This document shows, in pieces, positions 20,551 to 23,490 of a DNA stretch of 23,490 nucleotides. Below the pieces are notes generated by a model. The model did no database searches. It worked only from the letters and a program-made list of their open reading frames with translations, and had not been told where the DNA came from. The stretch's first letter is position 1. The number at the start of each line of letters is the position of its first letter. The position numbers and the translations under genes are program-made. The DNA is from a virus, in the IMG/VR virus record IMGVR_UViG_3300017730_000091, positions 1 to 23,490 of that record. The stretch is one strand, 5' to 3'.

Positions 20551-22422
20551 ATGGATCAGTATCAACAATACATACACAAAAGTAGGTATGCACGTTACAT
20601 AGATGATGAAAAACGTCGAGAAGAATGGGGAGAAACAGTTAATCGTTACCTTGCTTTTTTTGTAGAGCGTAATCAGTTAGGTGATTCAGAAGCTGAAGAG
20701 TTGTTTGAATCTATTACTAGACAAGAAGTAATGCCTTCTATGCGTTGTCTTATGACAGCAGGAGCAGCTTTACACCGTGACAACGTAGCGGGTTTTAACT
20801 GTTCTTATCTACCTATTGACAGCCCTCGCTCCTTTGACGAGCTTATGTACATCTTATTATGTGGAACAGGCGTAGGATTCAGTGTTGAGCGGGACTACGT
20901 TAACAAGCTTCCAGAAGTAGCTGATAGCTTTCACGATACAGATTCTACTATTGTTGTAGCTGATAGTAAGGTAGGCTGGGCAAGCTCCTTTAGAGAGCTT
21001 ATAAGCCTGTTATATGCTGGTAAGGTTCCTAAGTGTGACTTGACTAGGGTTCGTCCAGCAGGAGCTAGGCTTAAAACATTTGGAGGCAGAGCAAGTGGAC
21101 CACAGCCTTTAGCAGATTTATTTAATTTTACTGTTGATATGTTTAAAGCTGCAACAGGACGTAAGCTTACCTCATTGGAGTGTCATGACTTAGTGTGTAA
21201 AATTGCAGACATTGTTGTTGTAGGCGGTGTCCGTAGGTCAGCCCTTATTAGTTTAAGTAATGTTACTGATAACCGTATGGCTAACGCTAAAAATGGTGAG
21301 TGGTACTTAAGCAATGGTCAGAGAGCTTTAGCAAACAACAGTGCTGTGTATTCTGAAAAACCTGACTTTGATACTTACTCTTCTGAAATGAAACGCCTGT
21401 ATGATTCTAAGTCTGGTGAGCGAGGCATTTTTAGTCGTATTGCAGCTCAGAAAATAGCAGCACGTAACGAACGCAGAGATGCTACATATAAGTTTGGTAC
21501 TAATCCCTGCAGCGAGATTATCCTTAGACCTTATCAGTTTTGTAATCTATCAGAGGTTATTGTTAGATCAGATGATACAGAAGACACTCTTGTAGAAAAG
21601 GTACGTGTTGCTACAATCTTAGGAACGCTTCAATCTACTATGACTGACTTTCGTTATCTACGTAATATTTGGAAAAAGAACACAGAGGAAGAGGCTCTTT
21701 TAGGGGTGTCTATGACAGGTATTATGGACTGCAAGTTAACTAATGGATCAACAGGAGAACAGGCTTTAGGACGGCTTTTAGAGACTCTCAGAGACATTGC
21801 TATACTTACTAACAGGTCATGGGCGCAGAAGCTAGGAGTTAATCCGTCAGTTGCTATTACTTGTGTTAAGCCTTCAGGTACTGTATCACAGCTAACTGAC
21901 AGCGCCAGTGGTATTCACCCAAGGTTTAGTGATTACTACATTAGGACTGTAAGAGCAGATAAGAAAGATCCTCTTGCTACAGCTATGATTGATGCAGGGT
22001 TTCCACATGAAGAAGATGTAATGAATAACTCTAACTGGGTGTTTAGCTTTCCTCAGAAGGCTCCTAATAAAGCCGTGACAGTAGAAAGCATGGGAGCTAT
22101 GGAGCAGCTAAAGCTTTGGAAGATCTATCAAGATTACTGGTGTGAACATAAGCCTTCTATGACTTGTTACTATAACGATGATAACTTCTACTCTGTATGT
22201 CAGTGGATCTGGGAAAACTTTGACAGCGTTAGTGGTATTAGCTTTTTACCAGAAGCAGAGCATGTTTATAAGCAAGCACCTTATCAGAAAATAGACAAAG
22301 CTACGTATCAAAAACTTTTAAAAGAAATGCCTAAAGATATGGAGTGGGACATTGAAGAGCTGGATGATAACACTGAAGGTGCTCAAACTTTAGCATGTGT
22401 TGCAGGAGTATGTGAAATATGA
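20551..22422 (+). CDS. nrdJ: Adenosylcobalamin-dependent (class II) ribonucleotide reductase, monomeric
   Basis: A 623-residue class II reductase making deoxynucleotides from ribonucleotides with coenzyme B12. All expected Cys are present: NCSYLPIDSP near the N-terminus, the catalytic NPCSEI and QFCNLSEV (like Cys 408, Glu 410 and Cys 419 of the L. leichmannii enzyme), and the C-terminal shuttle pair CVAGVC. The phosphate-binding KPSGTVSQLTDSASG segment is also seen. It is roughly 115 residues shorter than the L. leichmannii enzyme. I chose the ATG at 20551, with TAGGAG at better spacing than for the ATG at 20548. It needs host cobalamin, so the host should make or import B12. Confidence 0.93.
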   Translation: MDQYQQYIHKSRYARYIDDEKRREEWGETVNRYLAFFVERNQLGDSEAEELFESITRQEVMPSMRCLMTAGAALHRDNVAGFNCSYLPIDSPRSFDELMYILLCGTGVGFSVERDYVNKLPEVADSFHDTDSTIVVADSKVGWASSFRELISLLYAGKVPKCDLTRVRPAGARLKTFGGRASGPQPLADLFNFTVDMFKAATGRKLTSLECHDLVCKIADIVVVGGVRRSALISLSNVTDNRMANAKNGEWYLSNGQRALANNSAVYSEKPDFDTYSSEMKRLYDSKSGERGIFSRIAAQKIAARNERRDATYKFGTNPCSEIILRPYQFCNLSEVIVRSDDTEDTLVEKVRVATILGTLQSTMTDFRYLRNIWKKNTEEEALLGVSMTGIMDCKLTNGSTGEQALGRLLETLRDIAILTNRSWAQKLGVNPSVAITCVKPSGTVSQLTDSASGIHPRFSDYYIRTVRADKKDPLATAMIDAGFPHEEDVMNNSNWVFSFPQKAPNKAVTVESMGAMEQLKLWKIYQDYWCEHKPSMTCYYNDDNFYSVCQWIWENFDSVSGISFLPEAEHVYKQAPYQKIDKATYQKLLKEMPKDMEWDIEELDDNTEGAQTLACVAGVCEI

Positions 22423-22628
22423 AAGAAGGTAATTTAATTTCTTTCAAAGTTCTTATTGATGACAAAGGGAGACTAAGCACTGAGCTTAGTTTTCTCCCTG
22501 AAAATGAAATTACAAATATTTTTTCTGATGTATATACACAAAATTATATAAGAAATATTTTAAGAGAAGGTCACTTTAAGTTAGATTCATTACATAACTA
22601 TTTAGAAAAACAGTTACAGGCTTTATAA
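22419..22628 (+). CDS. Small unknown gene after nrdJ, 69 aa
   Basis: A 69-residue protein joined to nrdJ by an ATGA overlap and to the next gene by a 1-nt overlap. The first half is beta-like (ISFKVLIDDKGRLSTELSFL), the second helical (VYTQNYIRNILREGHFKLDS). No family is recognised. Being in the same operon as nrdJ it may be a nucleotide-metabolism accessory, but nothing in the sequence proves it. Confidence 0.65.
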   Translation: MKEGNLISFKVLIDDKGRLSTELSFLPENEITNIFSDVYTQNYIRNILREGHFKLDSLHNYLEKQLQAL

Positions 22629-22837
22629 TGGAAGAATTATTTCTTACTCCAGAAACAAGACTGGCTACTGTTCTTAGAACTAACTCTGAAATTATAGCAG
22701 CGTTAGCCTCTATAGAATTAGCTGAAGAAAACATTGCAATAATTACAGAGCTTTTAAAAAAACATTCTGATTTTGTTTTAGATCTATCAACTAAAGCAGC
22801 TTTAGCAGAAAGATTGGATGTAAGAATTATTAAATAA
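22628..22837 (+). CDS. Small unknown gene, last of the rightward operon, 69 aa
   Basis: A 69-residue Leu/Ala-rich helical protein (ETRLATVLRTNSEIIAALAS and ENIAIITELLKKHSDF) with a repeated Ile/Leu pattern that could form a helical bundle. The start shares one base with the previous stop. Its own stop is immediately followed by the stop of the opposite-strand gene, with no base between and no terminator visible. No function is known. Confidence 0.6.
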   Translation: MEELFLTPETRLATVLRTNSEIIAALASIELAEENIAIITELLKKHSDFVLDLSTKAALAERLDVRIIK

Positions 22838-23092
22838 TTACTTACGTGATTTAGCTCCTGAACACTTCCAACGCTTACGAGACAAGTTGTTAGGAGTGTT
22901 AGGATCGTTCTGCTTTTTCTTAGGTAAACGCTTTTTGATGCCTAAGCTTCTTGCACAGTAGCTATCGCCTTTAGAAGTACCCGGCTTTACTCTAGGTCCA
23001 CCACCTTTAGCTTTACCAGCCTGACCGTAACTAACCTTCTTACCACTAGACGTTACCTTTACCTTCGCTTTTCCTTTTCTAGGTTTAGCCAT
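22838..23092 (-). CDS. Conserved-looking basic phage protein with two Cys, 84 aa
   Basis: An 84-residue, strongly basic protein (MAKPRKGKAKVKVTSSGKK, SYGQAGKAKGGGPRVKPG) with a conserved-looking centre SYCARSLGI and end LSRKRWKCSG. I recall closely similar proteins as common in marine phage genomes, without a known function. High charge and Gly content suggest nucleic-acid binding, or packing with virion DNA. Its start shares 8 nt with the 26-aa membrane peptide gene, so expression is coupled. It converges with the nrdJ operon. Confidence 0.7.
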   Translation of the reverse strand: MAKPRKGKAKVKVTSSGKKVSYGQAGKAKGGGPRVKPGTSKGDSYCARSLGIKKRLPKKKQNDPNTPNNLSRKRWKCSGAKSRK

Positions 23093-23165
23093 CTATATGT
23101 TCCTTTTCTTTTTTATCTAACCAAACAACAATTAACAGTAGTAAAAATACTACTATAGTTCTCAT
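23085..23165 (-). CDS. 26-aa single-pass membrane peptide, coupled
   Basis: A 26-residue frame: a short start, the hydrophobic core TIVVFLLLLIVVWL, and a charged end (DKKEKEHIDG). Its ATG overlaps the stop of the 81-aa gene (ATGA) and its stop lies inside the start of the 84-aa gene (ATGGCTAA). That exact coupling on both sides is unlikely for a chance frame. It would be a tiny inner-membrane peptide. AAGG stands very near its ATG, so it probably depends on reinitiation. Confidence 0.5.
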   Translation of the reverse strand: MRTIVVFLLLLIVVWLDKKEKEHIDG

Positions 23166-23407
23166 ACCTTACGGTGCCTACGTGTTTTTTTTGCAACTTT
23201 CTTAGGCTGCTTACTGTGCTGCTTACCTTTCTTAGTATCTTCTCGTTTCTTTTTAGTAGTAGCGGCATACTCTTTACTGCTTAAAGATTTGATAGCCTTC
23301 TCAGGAAGATAACGCTCACCTGTTTCACTAGACTTTTTACCAGACTTAGTACGCCACTTCTGTTTTGTCCAAGCTTTTAAAGACTTTTGAGACTTTTTAA
23401 GCGCCAT
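23162..23407 (-). CDS. Basic phage protein, DUF5872-like, 81 aa
   Basis: An 81-residue very basic protein. The KAWTKQKWRTKSGKKSS, TGERYLPEKAIKSLSSKEY and TTKKKREDTKKGKQHSKQPK segments match what I remember of the DUF5872 family, present in many phages, with no settled function. A W..Q.WRTKSGK start and a RYLP motif mark it. The start shares one base with the previous stop (TAATG), and GGAGG lies upstream in the preceding gene's last codons. It is one of three very basic neighbours that are probably co-transcribed. Confidence 0.75.
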   Translation of the reverse strand: MALKKSQKSLKAWTKQKWRTKSGKKSSETGERYLPEKAIKSLSSKEYAATTKKKREDTKKGKQHSKQPKKVAKKTRRHRKV

Positions 23408-23490
23408 TACTTGTATCCTCCACCCTTAGCTTTGTATTGCTTGGCTAACATCTGAGCTTTTCTAGCTGACCATTGACCAGCTTTACCGCC
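23407..23490 (-). CDS. C-terminal end of a basic phage protein (cut by window edge)
   Basis: Only the last 27 residues are seen, ending GGKAGQWSARKAQMLAKQYK then AKGGGYK and a TAA at 23409-23407. It is basic and Gly-rich like its neighbours, and this ending recurs in small phage proteins that travel with the DUF5872-like gene. The stop shares one base with the next start. The start lies outside the window, so length and function cannot be judged. Confidence 0.65.
   Translation of the reverse strand, partial: GGKAGQWSARKAQMLAKQYKAKGGGYK

Noticed and set aside
1-23490. tRNA or rRNA genes
   Set aside because: I scanned by eye for T-loop sequence (GTTCRANNC) with flanking stems and found none that folds; a tRNA search program would be decisive.

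Overview
The window looks like part of the genome of a tailed dsDNA phage, most likely a virulent podovirus-like phage of a low-GC, probably marine, bacterium. The evidence is a packaging and head module (small and large terminase, portal, scaffold, major capsid protein) facing a T7-style replication module: gp2.5-like SSB, primase-helicase, family A DNA polymerase, endonuclease I-like resolvase, RecB/Cas4-like exonuclease and a DUF3310 protein. Two nucleotide-synthesis genes are present, thyX and a B12-dependent monomeric ribonucleotide reductase. I see no RNA polymerase, integrase, repressor or lysis gene here. The promoters I recognise are host sigma70-type. This gene set, especially the cobalamin-dependent RNR with ThyX and no phage RNA polymerase, resembles the SIO1/VpV262/'cobavirus' type of marine podoviruses; that placement is inference from gene content.

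Layout. Positions 1-7826 (minus strand) hold the late structural and packaging genes in transcription order: terS, a small HTH-like gene, terL, a structural protein, portal, an overprinted small gene, a 423-aa virion-type protein, scaffold, and the major capsid protein, which is cut by the left edge. Positions 7827-8442 are a 616-nt non-coding control region. It has two back-to-back consensus sigma70 promoters whose -35 boxes lie in a perfect inverted repeat, many AGTCT/AGACT motifs, a long imperfect palindrome, and a hairpin over the ribosome binding site of the first rightward gene. Positions 8443-11067 (plus) carry small early genes of unknown function, separated by repeated leader segments, hairpins and terminators. 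Positions 11136-22837 (plus) carry DUF932, SSB, primase-helicase, several tiny genes, thyX, DNA polymerase, three PD-(D/E)XK nucleases, DUF3310, a membrane protein and nrdJ, mostly joined by ATGA/TAATG overlaps. Positions 22838-23490 (minus) carry a cluster of very basic small proteins and a 26-aa membrane peptide, converging with the nrdJ operon with no intergenic base.

Working together, the rightward genes would make dNTPs (NrdJ, ThyX), open and copy DNA (primase-helicase, polymerase, SSB) and process recombination intermediates or host DNA (nucleases). The leftward genes build the capsid and fill it. The centre of the window (7827-8442) is the likely transcription switch and a candidate replication origin. 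The most novel-looking signals are the thrice-repeated covarying hairpin (8910, 9198, 12165), the 14-bp G.U-containing leader hairpin at 10362-10416, the gene overprinted on the portal 3' end, and the coupled 26-aa membrane peptide at the right edge.
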